Numbered from the stretch's first letter, positions 39,355 to 50,574 are shown. The stretch: DNA of 64,000 nucleotides from Lumbricus terrestris (GCA_949752735.1 OX457047.1:10843072-10907071), one strand, 5' to 3'. Made by a program: numbers and translations. The notes: generated by a model not told the origin, from the sequence alone.

Positions 39355-39766
39355 CAAAAATCCTGGCGCCGCACCATATTGGACCTTTATTGGTAAAAAT
39401 AGCGAAATTTTTGCGGCTTATTGTTAGTTGCGTAATTAATTTTTTACATTTGCTGAGCAAGTTTAAACCGACATAGGCCTGCAGCACATATTTACTCAAT
39501 TCTATTATTTTTCAACCAAGGAATATCTTGATCTACTCCCAATATTTAATTTTCCTGTACCAATGTCCAAAACATGGCACAGCACATAAGCCGGGTTTAC
39601 TCGGGCAATTCGCATAGTACATCTTGACATCACGTTTTCGGCCCTTCTTCGAACATACACGACAGCGTGCCTGTGGCTTAGTCCACGTGTCCGTTGGCTG
39701 CAGTAGGACCTGGTGGTAAGGCGTGAGGATTTTCGACTTGCCGAAAATCCTCACCCCTTACCACCG
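39355..39766 (-). mobile_element. piggyBac-like transposase C-terminal fragment
   Basis: The minus-strand frame at 39533-39754 contains the Cys-rich block RCRVCSKKGRKR followed by CPSKPGLCAVPCF, the characteristic zinc-binding C-terminus of piggyBac-family transposases. The catalytic domain is absent. The upstream end is a near-perfect hairpin (39712-39765). Confidence 0.8.
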
Positions 39767-39851
39767 GATAAATCTGTGGCGCCGTAGCTTGCAAGCATAA
39801 TATCCATATTCGAATGACAGGCTACACATAGGCCTACAAATGCACACACAC

Positions 39852-39892
<41 letters not shown>

Positions 39893-40703
39893 TCGAATGA
39901 CAGGCTACACATACAAATACATAGGCTATATATTCTATATAAATACATCTGCAGTCACACACATACATGTATATTATAAACTTATTATAAGAATACATTC
40001 ACATAATTATGTCCAAAATTGCCCATCGTTTCCTGAATTTGTGACCATGGCATACATTTTATTAACACTTGACTTGTGCCATTAACACACTTGCAAATCT
40101 TCACTCCACATGTCCGATATGTTCCCCTTCATGAAAGTGGAGCTCAGAGGTAGCTGACGTTGAGGTCCATGATAAAAAATATTCCAAGCGAAATACATTT
40201 CAAGGTCTGTTATCTCTTAACCTCTGAGAAATGTTTAGACTAATAATTAATCTTGTTATTGGATAGGTGATAATATTGCAATTTAATACTGAAGCACCGA
40301 TATTACCTATCCTTTGTGATTCAGAGAATAATAATTAATTTATGGGCAATTCCCATAATAAATCCCAGACGAGCTAATGTTTACTCCTGCGGGGTCAGCG
40401 TAAATTAATGGAAATTACTCCATAGCATGGTTATACGATTAGATGCCGACATCTGCTGTCTTCAGATCCGGTTTATATTATTAACTGATGACGTAATTAT
40501 ATGATCACACTGGCATCGGATAATATAGGCAGTTTTATAATGCGGTGTCAAATTGTGTCAATATCTTAAATTGGACAATCTAATTATATAGGCCCACAAG
40601 TATACGCCCTATACGAACGGTAACCTTAGAAGTTATTTGCTTTTGTTAAACTTGTTAAACATGCGAGAGTCGAAAAATTCCGCACCTGCAAGCTTATAAC
40701 TAA

Positions 40704-41258
40704 CTAGATGACTGTGTTACCCGGCGTTGCCCGGGAAATTTAGGGTTTTAAACACTACTCCACTGTGGTACCTATCGTCGACCGCTAAATTTCGGGTTTT
40801 CGCAAACCCTCCACCCCACCCCGCTTCCCCAAAAACCCAAAGGTGACCCGCCCCTGTGGGGCGCTACGGAAATTATTACTGGGCGGGTATGACGTCATGC
40901 GGGCGGTAGACTCTTAACTAAAGCTCGAGACTCTTTACTAAGGCGTGAGCGATTATTGATGAAACCTGTCTTAAAACGCTAATAACTCGAGTTTTAACGT
41001 GAAATTTATGGGTTTAAACACTACTCCACTGTGGTACCCATCGTTGACCGCTAAATTTCGGGTTTTCGCCAACCCTCCAACCCTCTACCTGCTTCCCCAA
41101 AAAGCCAAACGTGACCCGCCCCTGCGGGGTGCTACGGAAATTATTACTGGGCGGGTATGACGTCATGCGGACTGTAGACTCTTTACTAAAGCATTAGCGG
41201 AGCGATTATTTATGAAATATGTCTTAAAACGCTAATAACTCTGGTTTTAAATTGCATT
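40704..41258 (-). mobile_element. Helitron-like non-autonomous element with two ~265-bp repeats (minus)
   Basis: On the minus strand it ends with hairpin CCCGGGCAACGCCGGG (40720-40735) and CTAG (40704-40707) followed by T. The body contains two similar tandem copies (about 40736-40995 and 41008-41258). They carry CTACTCCACTGTGGTACC, GACCCGCCCCTG and ATTATTACTGGGCGGGTATG. Confidence 0.7.
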
Positions 41259-41479
41259 AATAGCTGAAAATAGTTGCGTTGACCTTATAATTTGGGTAAG
41301 AATCAATTGCAATTTTTTTTTTAAACCGACGCTGTTTCATTTCCGAGCCTATTTTGTAACGAAGAGTCAACACACACACACACACACATATGGAAGGACA
41401 AACATTAAGACTTATAATATAAGATTGAAGAAGAGAGTAGTGAATAATATTATATCTATATTGCTCTAAGCTCTTCCAA

Positions 41480-41868
41480 TAAACTACGGTACATGTTCAC
41501 AATATGCTTATAGAGTTTCGTCTACAGATTGGCGCTGCATTCTGTCTCAAGCTCCATCCTACCTATGTGAGCTTTTACTCCAGTCTCGGTTTCTTGGGCC
41601 GTCGTTCGCTGCGTTCAGCTGCCCGCGGTGACTATCTTGTCCCTTCTTATCGTACCGCTACTATGCAGCGAAGAGCATTTTCCGTGGTGGGTTCAGCTAT
41701 CTGGAATGGCCTCCCTGCGGCTCTCCGTTCGCTTCCCCGTGACTCTGCTGGCTCTTTCTACTGTCTTCTCAAGACCTTTATCTTTAACCAGGCCTGGGTT
41801 GGGAGCGCCTCTGAGTAGAGATCTTGAAGGGGCGCTATATAAATTTATGTGATTGATTGATTGATTGA
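41480..41868 (+). mobile_element. CR1/L2-like LINE 3' fragment
   Basis: The frame contains GRRSLRSAARGDYLVPSYRT and RRAFSVVGSAIWNGLPAALR, followed by GGGAGCGCCTCTGAGTAGAG, a GGGGCGCTATATAAAT end and TGAT repeats. This tail is the one shared with SINE family A. Confidence 0.85.
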
Positions 41869-42990
41869 ATATATACTGTAGCTATGACTTCTGGCTAAGC
41901 CATAATGAAAGCCCTAAATATCTACATATTAGCCTACACAAGTTTCACTGGCAGATAATTCAGCTTGGCATTTAAATGAACCGATCAATTTCCATATCAT
42001 TTGCCCATTAGTCGTGTCATCAAAATTGGACCTAACCAAAGAATATCCTGTCTTCTGCGTCTGTGTTTCGCAACACGACAGTGTTAAGCTGCTATCTGAC
42101 GTCTTATAGGTAGCTGTCCTATAAGCTCTGGATCCTGCTGCCACCTGAGCATTCTGTCAACACTCGAATGGATGTTACTAGGTACTAAACATTAAAGATT
42201 ACACTTCTTCAAACATCATACTCTTCTATCCTGACTTGATTTCTTCTGACTTACGGGATTTCCACGGGACTTTCTAATCGATCATGGCTTTGACATTTCT
42301 CCTGAAGACATAATTATGCATGAATTCATCGATGTTTGCCACAAGTGTAATTATAGATTGTAGCAACGCCGTTACTGAAGTCTCTAGATCCTATGTAAGC
42401 CCATAACGACAGCTAGTATATAATATATAGAGCCTTAATAGGCCTATATTATAATGTGTGAGTGTGGATGTGTGCATGGGCGGCGTGCACACATGCATAC
42501 ATTCTGGTAGTCCTTTTGTGAACAATAGTGTAGGCACATTAATTTAGATCCCGGATACAAAGAATCATCAGCGAACGGCATCTGCAAATGTGTCATTTAG
42601 TTCCTGAAACCATAATTAACCAACCACTCTGCATGCACGCCTGTAGTCAGAAAAGTTTATTTATATGTTAGCCAGCTTCCTAGGTCACCAAGAAATGAAC
42701 CTGGAATAACCAGAATTTGGACGCAATTTCTGGCATCGTCTGTAAGAAAGGCCCAAAGTTTTGTCCATGGATCTGAAACTCTTTGGAAAACCGAAATATG
42801 AGCCAAAACGAAAGTTTACTCTCAAACTCTACCCGCTCGCCCGATGAGTCTAAGTTGCCAGGTTCAACTGCTCATCACAAACGGTCTCGTGTTTGTCTAC
42901 ACGCTCCAAAACGGCGCTATAGGAATTTTGTGTTACGTTACGCTACTTTGCATTAAGGCGAACACATTGGACTAAGATAACCTTCTAAAC

Positions 42991-42993
42991 ATG
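42991..42993 (+). CDS. TMEM272-like exon 1: start codon only
   Basis: The ATG at 42991 is followed directly by GTAAGTA, a consensus donor, giving a coding exon of just three bases in phase 0. Exon 2 begins with a phase-0 open frame. The preceding bases would be 5' UTR and contain a LINE-like 3' tail. Confidence 0.65.
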
Positions 42994-43634
42994 GTAAGTA
43001 AACTTAAACAGTAGCTACATTGTAATTTACTGTAATTTCTAAGCTAGTGACGGAATTGGCGACCGAACCTATTGGGGGAAGTTACAATTGGTTTGGTGCT
43101 ACTCATTGTACTCAACGGCTCATTGCGTTTGCTTTTGCACTCTTCGTCCGCTCAGAGGCACTCCCGACTACAGACCAGGTTTTTATAAGTTAGTATAGAA
43201 CGCATCAGAGAGTTTCTGAGAAGCGGGCGCAATTCCAAGGGAAGCCCACTCCAAACCATTGGTAGCTGTAGTATAGGCTATAGAGATGAACTTTTTCAGT
43301 ATAGGCCTAGGCTAATATTTAACTTCTGATTGACACCTGTCACAGACAGACGTTGAGAGAAACCTTTCAACCACAGCTGCAGCTGCTGCCAAGGACAAGG
43401 ACACTCACGTGACGACATCGTCAGATGGCAGTATTCCAAATCTTGCAAATGGTAAAACAATAAGCTGTTATGCTGCTGTTAGTTTTTATACGTTAATTAA
43501 CTCATCATAATTATTATTGCAGTGCATACACAATATGTGTTAATATTATGTCTGTTGATTTGTTCATAGCCCGGTTTGTTTATCTCTGTCTCGTAAAATA
43601 GACTACTTTATCATTTGCATAGGGGTCGTCGTCG

Positions 43635-43666
<32 letters not shown>

Positions 43667-43731
43667 GACGTCATCATCATCTTCACAACCATCATCATCA
43701 CCATCACCATCATCATCACCCTCACCATCAC

Positions 43732-43771
<40 letters not shown>

Positions 43772-43772
43772 G

Positions 43773-43815
<43 letters not shown>

Positions 43816-46800
43816 CTTCTTCTTCCACTGCTTCTTCTTCCACTGCTTCTAACTCTTTGATGTCCTATGAATTTGTGGAGTCTCGCTTCTCCCCCTCAAA
43901 AACACTCATTCCGCATATTCCCATGACTATAAGCTGTCGTCCTTCGAAGATTCGTACTGTTCTCTCCGACTCAGTTTAAGTTACAGTCCGCTCTTATGCT
44001 AACGTAATTTGATAAGGGTAAGAGCAAACCAGTATGAATATGTCAGATGGCATAGGCTCCTCTGTTAGCATTCCCATCCACATTATATGAACCTATATTT
44101 CTTTCTAGTTTTTGTGCATAGGCACTGACGCAACACATTCTGACGTCCAAATTATTGTAATAATCATGTAGGACGCATCACAATCTTCTGAAATATCACT
44201 GCAAAATTTTTATTAATCTTTCTAAAATTTATTATTAGTACATGTTGTGGCATGGGTACATAGAAAGTTAAAGATTTTATCCAACGGTCATATAATTATG
44301 TCATAACTTCAATGGAGACTAAATGTCACTGACGTAATATTCAAATGTCAATGACGTAACATTCAAAGTTACTGACGTAACATTCAAACGTCACTGACGT
44401 AACGCTTCTGAAAAGACAAACATTAATTGCAGTAAACTTACTAGTTATGGTTCACAAGTATGCAGGAATGCTTTATAAATTATCCAGTGTTGTTGGATAC
44501 TGCAATGTGTTCACTGAGAGTGTGAAGAAGCCCCTTCTGTTAACCATTATTGACTTAATATTCACAATTATTATTGCCTTTGCATTTCCACAAGTTGGCA
44601 CTCCGAGATAGTAGCTCATGGACTGACTGAATCGGCAGCTTGATTGCTGTCTGGTGGTGTATAGAAGGGAACTTCTTAAAATCAACCTGACATCCTCGTG
44701 ATACTTGCAACAACATACATCATGATCTTTTACATTCACTGAATCAACAAGTTTTGGACTCAATGAAGCAAATTTTCATGTTTCAATCATTGACTGCAGA
44801 CTTTTGATCTCGAATGTAGGTCTATGCCTCCATTAGTGTCATCATCAATGTTTTATTCTAAACACTATCACATGTGCCATTCTTCTTCATAAATATTGCA
44901 TAGTTCTTCTTTCCCAGCAGCTCATGTGAAACAATATCACTTTCTGTCCATTAATCTAGGCTACATCATAATGTACTTTTTATCTGAAATACTATGCCAA
45001 TGTTTGTTGTTAAGAAGTTCACGAGAGCAACTTTCTTTGGACTACTTTTAAAAAGATTATCTTGGGTCGAATAACTGCTTTCCATATCGCTGAGCAGATA
45101 ATAAACTCTTGAAGTTGCTGCATGATCTGATTCAGTTGGGGTGACGACATTTTAAACATTTGACGAAGGCTGTGTATTGTACATTTTGTAGATTTCTTTC
45201 TGTTTTTGTCCCACTAGTTGCCATTATTGTTGCTACTCAGCATTCTTCTGCATGATGGCCACCTTACTTTAGCTACTTCTTCATGTGACGCATTCATGTT
45301 AGCTCAGCCCAGTTTTTTGTGACGTGTCTCACCCTGTGTGCAAAAGCAAATTACGAGTTTGGTTTACTGTGATGATGAAAAATTGATGATGATGATGAGG
45401 AGGAGGAGGAGGAGGAGGAGTAAGATGATGATGACGATGATGATGATGATAATGATTATAATGAGGCTTCAAATCGAAGCTAGAATGTCAATTACTGGAT
45501 TTAGAAGTACATTTTTACTATGCCAAAGTTTGTTGATAAGAACCGACTTTAAACAAGTTTTTTGCCATCACTGACGTAACCATCATATATTGTTACGTCA
45601 GTGACACAGTTTATACATTTACTTAAATTAAAACAAAATCTCAACTACTTAGTTGTATTCCTAATATATTGCTTCAGAAGGTTACAAATTTCCAGAATGT
45701 TTGAGTTGCTAATGTTGGTTATTATTCTAAAAAGTCCTAATATTTGTCAATGACGTAACATTGAAAAGCACACCCCAAACTTCTGAAGCCAAGAAAATGA
45801 ACTGTTATTAATTGTTCAAAGTTTTACTTGAAAATACTTACCAAGTGGAACTTCCATCCAACTGATGCAGCTTGTTTGATAAAATCAACCAATTGTTGCC
45901 ATTATTTACAAAACAAACCTTTTAATATTTCTGCAATAGAATTGCGCAGAACATGTCGACATCAAATGTAAGCTGATACCTTTATATTAACAAAATTTCC
46001 CCCAAAAGTTTTGATTTTGATGTCTCATTTCCCGTGGAATTGCCTATAGATATGACTTCCTTACGTGTCCAATATGAAAACGGATGCATTCCTTGTGTGG
46101 TCTTGCTGGTGGAGAAGGAGTGAAAAACGTGGTCGAATTGAGTTGAGACTGGCAGATCTTCCTTCGTAACAGTCTCTTTTTACACACACGCACACACACT
46201 CTCTCACACACACACTTACACGAATACAAAGGCTGTGATACTGTGCACTAGAAGGAGTGTGTTCAATTCGGGTTTGTAGATGTTGACACCCAAACCCCAA
46301 GACAAGACTCGCTATTTAAGAGATTAAAGTCAGTGAGGGAAGAATCTGATGAACCCAAGGATTGTCTCGACAAGATATTTGCGATCTGCTGTGGATCGGG
46401 TGAGTACATGTAGTTGCGATCAGCAGCAGTTAGAAAGACGTAGCTAGGATTCAAAGACCTATATACAATACATGTACAATTGTACATATAACATTATAAT
46501 GTATTATATATTATTATATACGATTTTACTTCTGGCTGGATCGTAAATGAGGAGCGATTTGTAAGAAAACCGACGAAAAATGCACGGTCTGATATCGCTC
46601 TGCGTGTCATGTTCTCCAAAGATTTCATTTCACTCGTAATTAAAATCGTAATCTCCAGATTTCCAGAGCGCCCACAAAAGCTAAGTCACGGTAACCAGCT
46701 TTTTCACAGGCGTGCAATCAAAACAAAATCGACCTGAGGGTCAAAATAAGGGGAGTGTCAGGCAAGGCAGACGGACGGCTAAGATGGGTGATGTATAATA

Positions 46801-49420
46801 GGGTTGAAATGGCGAGGGAAGTAAGGAGAAGAGGAGGAGTCAGGATAGGATTTGTGCAAAGCAATGTTTTCAGATTTCAGTTTTGAGCGGACATGCGGAG
46901 AGTGGTCAAGGCAGAGATTTCGGCGAGGCGAGGTGAGGCTTAGGTGAGTGAGTTCATAGGTGAATCCACTGCTCACATTATTATTTAGCAATGAACATCG
47001 AGATGGTCCCTGAACGTCTCACCTGCAGTTATAAAATAGTTCGAAAAAGTTCTCATAGAAGACACTTATCTTGCCTGTCATTTCGCTTCTGCTAGTGAGT
47101 CTTAACATTGCATTGATGTTCTTCTTGTTACTCCTGCAGCTGCAGAAATCACACTACTTGTCATTTCATCCGGAATTCTAATTACAATGGTTGTTATCGG
47201 TAAGAATGGAACTAATCTATTATATCATCATGTACGCATGTACGTGTGTATGACCACGTGCTATAGCGCCCTTCCAGTTATCTACACAGAGGCGCTCCCG
47301 ACTACAGCACGGCCACTGAATGAGAGTTTCACGCCGAAGCGCATGAACAATATTATTTGCAAGTGAAAATTTTCAGGGTCCCTACGCGGCAAATTGAGGT
47401 GGATTCGAACCCGCAACCTTCCGACTCCAAGGCACCGAACACACCCCTACATCACCGCGTTCCACATATCCATGGTTGCCATATTACATAGCACTACATT
47501 ACGATCAACTCTCCTAACACCTTCGTAGCACGGTATCTCTCCAATGAATGTCAATGAACTATGTTATAAATTATGATGGAATAGACCTGTAAGTTATGTC
47601 GGAGTAAGTTATGCGAGCAAATGTTGCACGAGAAGCTGAATAGTAAAGTCTCAACTTGCGCAAAACGTAGGTAAAATCAACAACTCAAGATCCATTCATT
47701 CATTTATTCATTCTGAGAATTTATATAGCGCCTCTTCAAGATATCTACTCGGAGGCTGATGCAGTATTCAGAGTTTCTGTTCCCCGGTTCGTCTGAGGTG
47801 AAGACTAATGCAACATTGCAACAAAGCCTTCCAAGCGTATATGGTTACTGTAGCCCACTCTGAATAACATTGCCTGGGTTCATGGTAGAGACCGCGTCTT
47901 CAAAATAATACCAACGTCTATGGCCATTTCAAAGACAGAACTGAGATGACTGACTCATCGTTGCATCCCTAACTCAGAGAAATTATATATGATAGACAGT
48001 TTCTATAAATCATATCCGTGTAACGTTTACAACTTGATGTTAATAGGATCCGTTTACTTGAACGATTGCCCAGCCGAACGATATATTCCCATTTATCTGA
48101 TTGTGGGCGGATGTTTTGGATTACTGCAAGCCATCTTGTCTTCAATCCCCAAAATCCTCAGCCGTTTGAAGAGGAACGACAATTTAAGTTCAATTCCAGG
48201 GAATTGGTTGTTGTACCTCTTCCTATTCTCGTGGTACATAGCAGGTAATCCATTCAGTAAGCTTCTATGTGCTTAGGCTGGAATGCTTCTTGTAGGTATT
48301 TTGGACGGGTTACTTCATAAGCGCTCTGAATGCAGTAACGTATTAATGTATTAAGGTATTAACGAATTAATGGATTAATGGATTAATGTATTAATGTATT
48401 AATGGATTAATGGATTAATGTATTAATGTATTAATGGGTTAATGAATTAATGTATTAATGTATTAATGGATTAATGGATTAATGGATTAATGTATTAATG
48501 TATTAATGGATTAATGGATTAATGGATTAATGTATTAATGTATTAATGGGTTAATGAATTAATGGATTAATGTATTAATGGATTAATGGATTAATGGATT
48601 AATGTATTAATGTATTAATGGATTAATGTATTAATGTATTAATGTATTAATGTATTAATGGATTAATGGATTAATGGATTAATGTATTAATGTATTAATG
48701 GATTAATGTATTAATGTATTAATGGATTAATGTATTAATGGATTAATGGATTAGTGAATTAATGGATTAGTGAATTAATGGATTAATGGATTAATGAATG
48801 TGGATGGCTGATAATTTAGCTTAAGTGGAAACGTGACGACTGCAAGCTACACAAGATCAACACTCCTTTGCATATTAATTAATTGGACTTGCATAATAAT
48901 TAATTATTATATCATTATAAATAATTCTCCTTCGTCCTTCTATTCTTTTCTCAGGGTACGGCGAATCATTGTTCTCTACATGGTGAGAATTGTCGGGGGT
49001 TTGGAGGTTTCAACCTCCAATCCTTCTTAGAGCCCCATAATAAAGTCTGTTTTTACACTCCAATTCTAAGTGGATAATGGTCCAACCCCAGTTATTTTTC
49101 CACAATTCTCACACTGGTTCTCTACATTTAACGGATATAGAAGGCTATATAATTATTATGCCGTCTGTTATGATCTAGAAACGTCTTTGAAGCGCACCGT
49201 TTGTTCTGATTTGAATGCTGTAGGAAGCGTTTGGGTTTATCAGACCTATGGACAGTTCAGGACAACGGCGGCGGCGGATCCAACAGCTGACGAGTCTTAC
49301 GAATACTGTCATCCCGTTGTCTTCTGGTTTGCCTTCGCTCTCATCACAGCCGGATATGCCTTCGCCGCATTCATAGTCGTTGCATGGATCGTCGCGTTAT
49401 GCTATGTACAATGCTCATAG
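42991..49420 (+). CDS. TMEM272-like four-transmembrane protein, 5 coding exons
   Basis: I assembled exons 42991-42993, 43346-43451, 47140-47199, 48047-48244 and 49224-49420. They have consistent phases and total 564 nt, giving 187 aa. The protein has a short polar N-terminus with an alanine run, then four hydrophobic spans (ITLLVISSGILITMVVIG; YIPIYLIVGGCFGLLQAIL; WLLYLFLFSWYIAGSVWVY; FWFAFALITAGYAFAAFIVV). The motif SVYLNDCPAERYIPIYLIVG is the hallmark of the transmembrane protein 272-like family, whose biochemical role I do not know. Intron 2 holds transposon debris and a long CAT repeat; intron 4 holds the 8-bp satellite. A hAT-like MITE lies 22 bp after the stop. The assignment to the family is firm; the ATG-only first coding exon is inferred from phase and a perfect donor. 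Confidence 0.86.
43346..43451 (+). CDS. TMEM272-like exon 2 (polar N-terminus)
   Basis: The acceptor is CTGTCACAG|ACA and the donor is G|GTAAAA. It encodes TDVERNLSTTAAAAAKDKDT and onwards to IPNLAN: hydrophilic, Ser/Thr-rich and cytosolic-looking. It is 106 nt, leaving in phase 1. A second AG 4 nt further in would break the frame with the ATG exon. Confidence 0.72.
43629..43815 (+). repeat. CAT trinucleotide repeat in TMEM272-like intron 2
   Basis: A CAT/ATC run of about 185 bp with CAC interruptions. Poly-His, poly-Asp and poly-Met frames are artefacts. Confidence 0.95.
44115..45770 (-). mobile_element. Degenerate DNA-transposon-like region with TGACGTAA repeats
   Basis: The minus-strand frame at 44473-44763 contains VNVKDHDVCCCKYHEDVRLI. 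From memory this resembles the C-x-C-x-YHEN-x-LL motif of widespread uncharacterised transposon-like proteins. The frame is otherwise broken. Both sides carry CACTGACGTAAC repeats (44325-44405 and 45568-45604, plus 45747), which may be subterminal repeats. Identity is tentative. Confidence 0.45.
44325..44405. repeat. Four 22-bp units with TGACGTAA core
   Basis: TCACTGACGTAATATTCAAA-type units recur at 22-bp spacing, four times. The TGACGTAA core matches CREB/ATF and PAR-bZIP half-sites, but binding is only a possibility. Confidence 0.85.
46621..46900 (-). mobile_element. LINE 3' end with ATTACG tail (minus)
   Basis: A reverse copy of the 1905-2170 repeat. The minus strand encodes HKSYPDSSSSPYFPRHFNP and ends with the TTACGA-type tail at its 5' plus-strand side. 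It lies in intron 2 of the TMEM272-like gene. Confidence 0.75.
47140..47199 (+). CDS. TMEM272-like exon 3 (TM1)
   Basis: The acceptor is CTCCTGCAG|CTG, with an alternative in-frame AG 6 nt later, and the donor is G|GTAAGA. It encodes AEITLLVISSGILITMVVI, one hydrophobic span. It is 60 nt, phase 1 to 1. Confidence 0.82.
47258..47466 (-). mobile_element. tRNA-derived SINE, family A (minus)
   Basis: It is a reverse-complement copy with the B-box (GGATTCGAACCC on the plus strand), the CGGAAGGTTG-type head and the GGGAGCGCCTCTG tail. It lies in intron 3 of the TMEM272-like gene. Confidence 0.82.
48047..48244 (+). CDS. TMEM272-like exon 4 (signature, TM2 and TM3)
   Basis: The acceptor is GTTAATAG|GATCC and the donor is G|GTAATC. 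It encodes the family signature SVYLNDCPAERYIPIYLIVG, a basic loop (SRLKRN) and the WLLYLFLFSWYIAG span. It is 198 nt, phase 1 to 1. Confidence 0.9.
48330..48795 (+). repeat. 8-bp satellite (GATTAATG/TATTAATG) in TMEM272-like intron 4
   Basis: There are nearly sixty octamers, chiefly of two kinds, GATTAATG and TATTAATG, with GGTTAATG and AATTAATG at regular places. The block TATTAATG x2, GGTTAATG, AATTAATG recurs about 112 bp apart, so there is a higher-order unit of about 14 octamers. Confidence 0.93.
49224..49420 (+). CDS. TMEM272-like exon 5 (C-terminus, TM4)
   Basis: The acceptor is GAATGCTGTAG|GA. It encodes GSVWVYQTYGQF, an acidic/polar loop with a single YC pair, and a long final hydrophobic span ending CYVQCS before TAG. 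The GSVWVYxxY start joins exon 4 WYIAG exactly as the family motif WFIAGNVWVY requires. Confidence 0.9.
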
Positions 49421-49441
49421 TCAATACACCTCCTCCTCCTC

Positions 49442-49603
49442 CAGGGGCGGATCCAGGGGGGGGCCAATCCGGCCATGGCCCCCCCATTTAGAAATTTCTT
49501 TATTTTTGACCAGCTATTTTGCTCGGAAAGTAGACGTGGCCCCCCCATGAGTGGTTCCGTAGGACTTTGGCCCCCCCTTCGAAAATTTCTGTATCCGCCC
49601 TTG
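49442..49603. mobile_element. hAT-like MITE, 162 bp, just after the TMEM272-like stop
   Basis: The left end is CAGGGGCGGATCCAGG and the right end TGTATCCGCCCTTG, flanked by TCCTCCTC on both sides (49434-49441 and 49604-49611). It sits 22 bp downstream of the TMEM272-like stop codon, so it is probably in the 3' UTR, and next to a long pyrimidine tract. Confidence 0.85.
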
Positions 49604-49943
49604 TCCTCCTCCTTCTCTTCCTCCTACTCCTCTTCCTCTTCATTTTCTTCTTCTTCTTCTTCATCTTCTTCTTCTACTTCTTCAATTTCTTCTTCTTCTT
49701 CATCTTCTTCTTCTACTTCTTCAATTTCTTCTTCTTCTTCATCTTCTTCTTCTATTTCTTCATTTTCTTCTTCTTCCTCTTACTCTTCTTCTTCTAATTC
49801 TTCATTTTCTTCTTCTTCCTCTTCAACTTTTTTCTTCTCCTTCTTTTTCTTCTTCTTTCTCCTCCTCCTCCTTCTTCTTCTTCTTCCTCCGCTTCCTCTT
49901 CCTTCTTCTTCTTCCTCCTTCTTCTCTTCCTACTCCTTCTTCT

Positions 49944-49975
<32 letters not shown>

Positions 49976-50275
49976 CTTCTTCTTTCCCCTTCTCCTCTTC
50001 CTCCTCCTTCCTCTTTCTCCTCCTTCTTCCTCCTCCTCCTTCTTCTTCTCCTTTTTTCTTCTTTCCGCTCCTTCTTCTTCTTCTTCTTCTTCTTCTTCTT
50101 CCTCCTTTCCTCCTCCTTATCCCTCTTTTTATTCTTCTTCCTCCTTCTCTTCCTCTTCCTTCTCCTCCTCCTTCCTCTTCATCTTCTTCTTCATCATTTT
50201 CTTCTTCCTCCTCTTCCTCCTTCTCCTCCTCCACTTCTTCCTCTTCCTGCTCATTCTTCTTCTTCTTCTTCTTCA
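49604..50275 (+). repeat. Polypyrimidine tract (TTC/TCC), ~670 bp
   Basis: The plus strand is almost purely C and T. It starts at the right target duplication of the MITE downstream of the TMEM272-like gene. Ser/Phe/Leu/Pro or Lys/Glu/Arg frames across it are artefacts. Confidence 0.95.
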
Positions 50276-50330
50276 TTGGTGGAGAATTAGATTCAGACAA
50301 AAAAGACATATTCAAACATTTTCGCATATG

Positions 50331-50523
50331 CAGGGCGGGATTAAGAATTGTGGGGCCCTGTTCAAAATTTTGTGGGGAATCTTCGGCCGAAAAATCTTAT
50401 GACCTCTTTTAGTCGTTTGGTCGAAAAAAAATCCTCAAAAGAAAATTTCACGCATGGGTGGGACCCCCAAAGTGTGGGGCCCTGTTCGGCCGAACATGTT
50501 AAACACGCCTTTATCCGGCCCTG
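50331..50523. mobile_element. hAT-like MITE, 193 bp
   Basis: The ends CAGGGCGGGATTAAG and CTTTATCCGGCCCTG form imperfect inverted repeats. The flanks are a perfect 8-bp duplication CGCATATG (50323-50330 and 50524-50531). The interior carries the GACCTCTTTTAGTCGTTTGGTC-like block found in its relatives in this window. Confidence 0.9.
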
Positions 50524-50574
50524 CGCATATGTTACGTAGATATCGTAAATGACTCTCATATCTCTGTGGCATCT

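Noticed and set aside
41929..42144. Minus-strand 71-codon frame (KTSDSSLTLSC…)
   Set aside because: It looks somewhat protein-like but no family is recognised and no neighbouring exon supports it.
49475..50327. Frames of 271 (plus) and 177 (minus) codons
   Set aside because: Pure low-complexity Ser/Phe/Leu/Pro and Lys/Glu/Arg translations of a pyrimidine tract, starting in a MITE.
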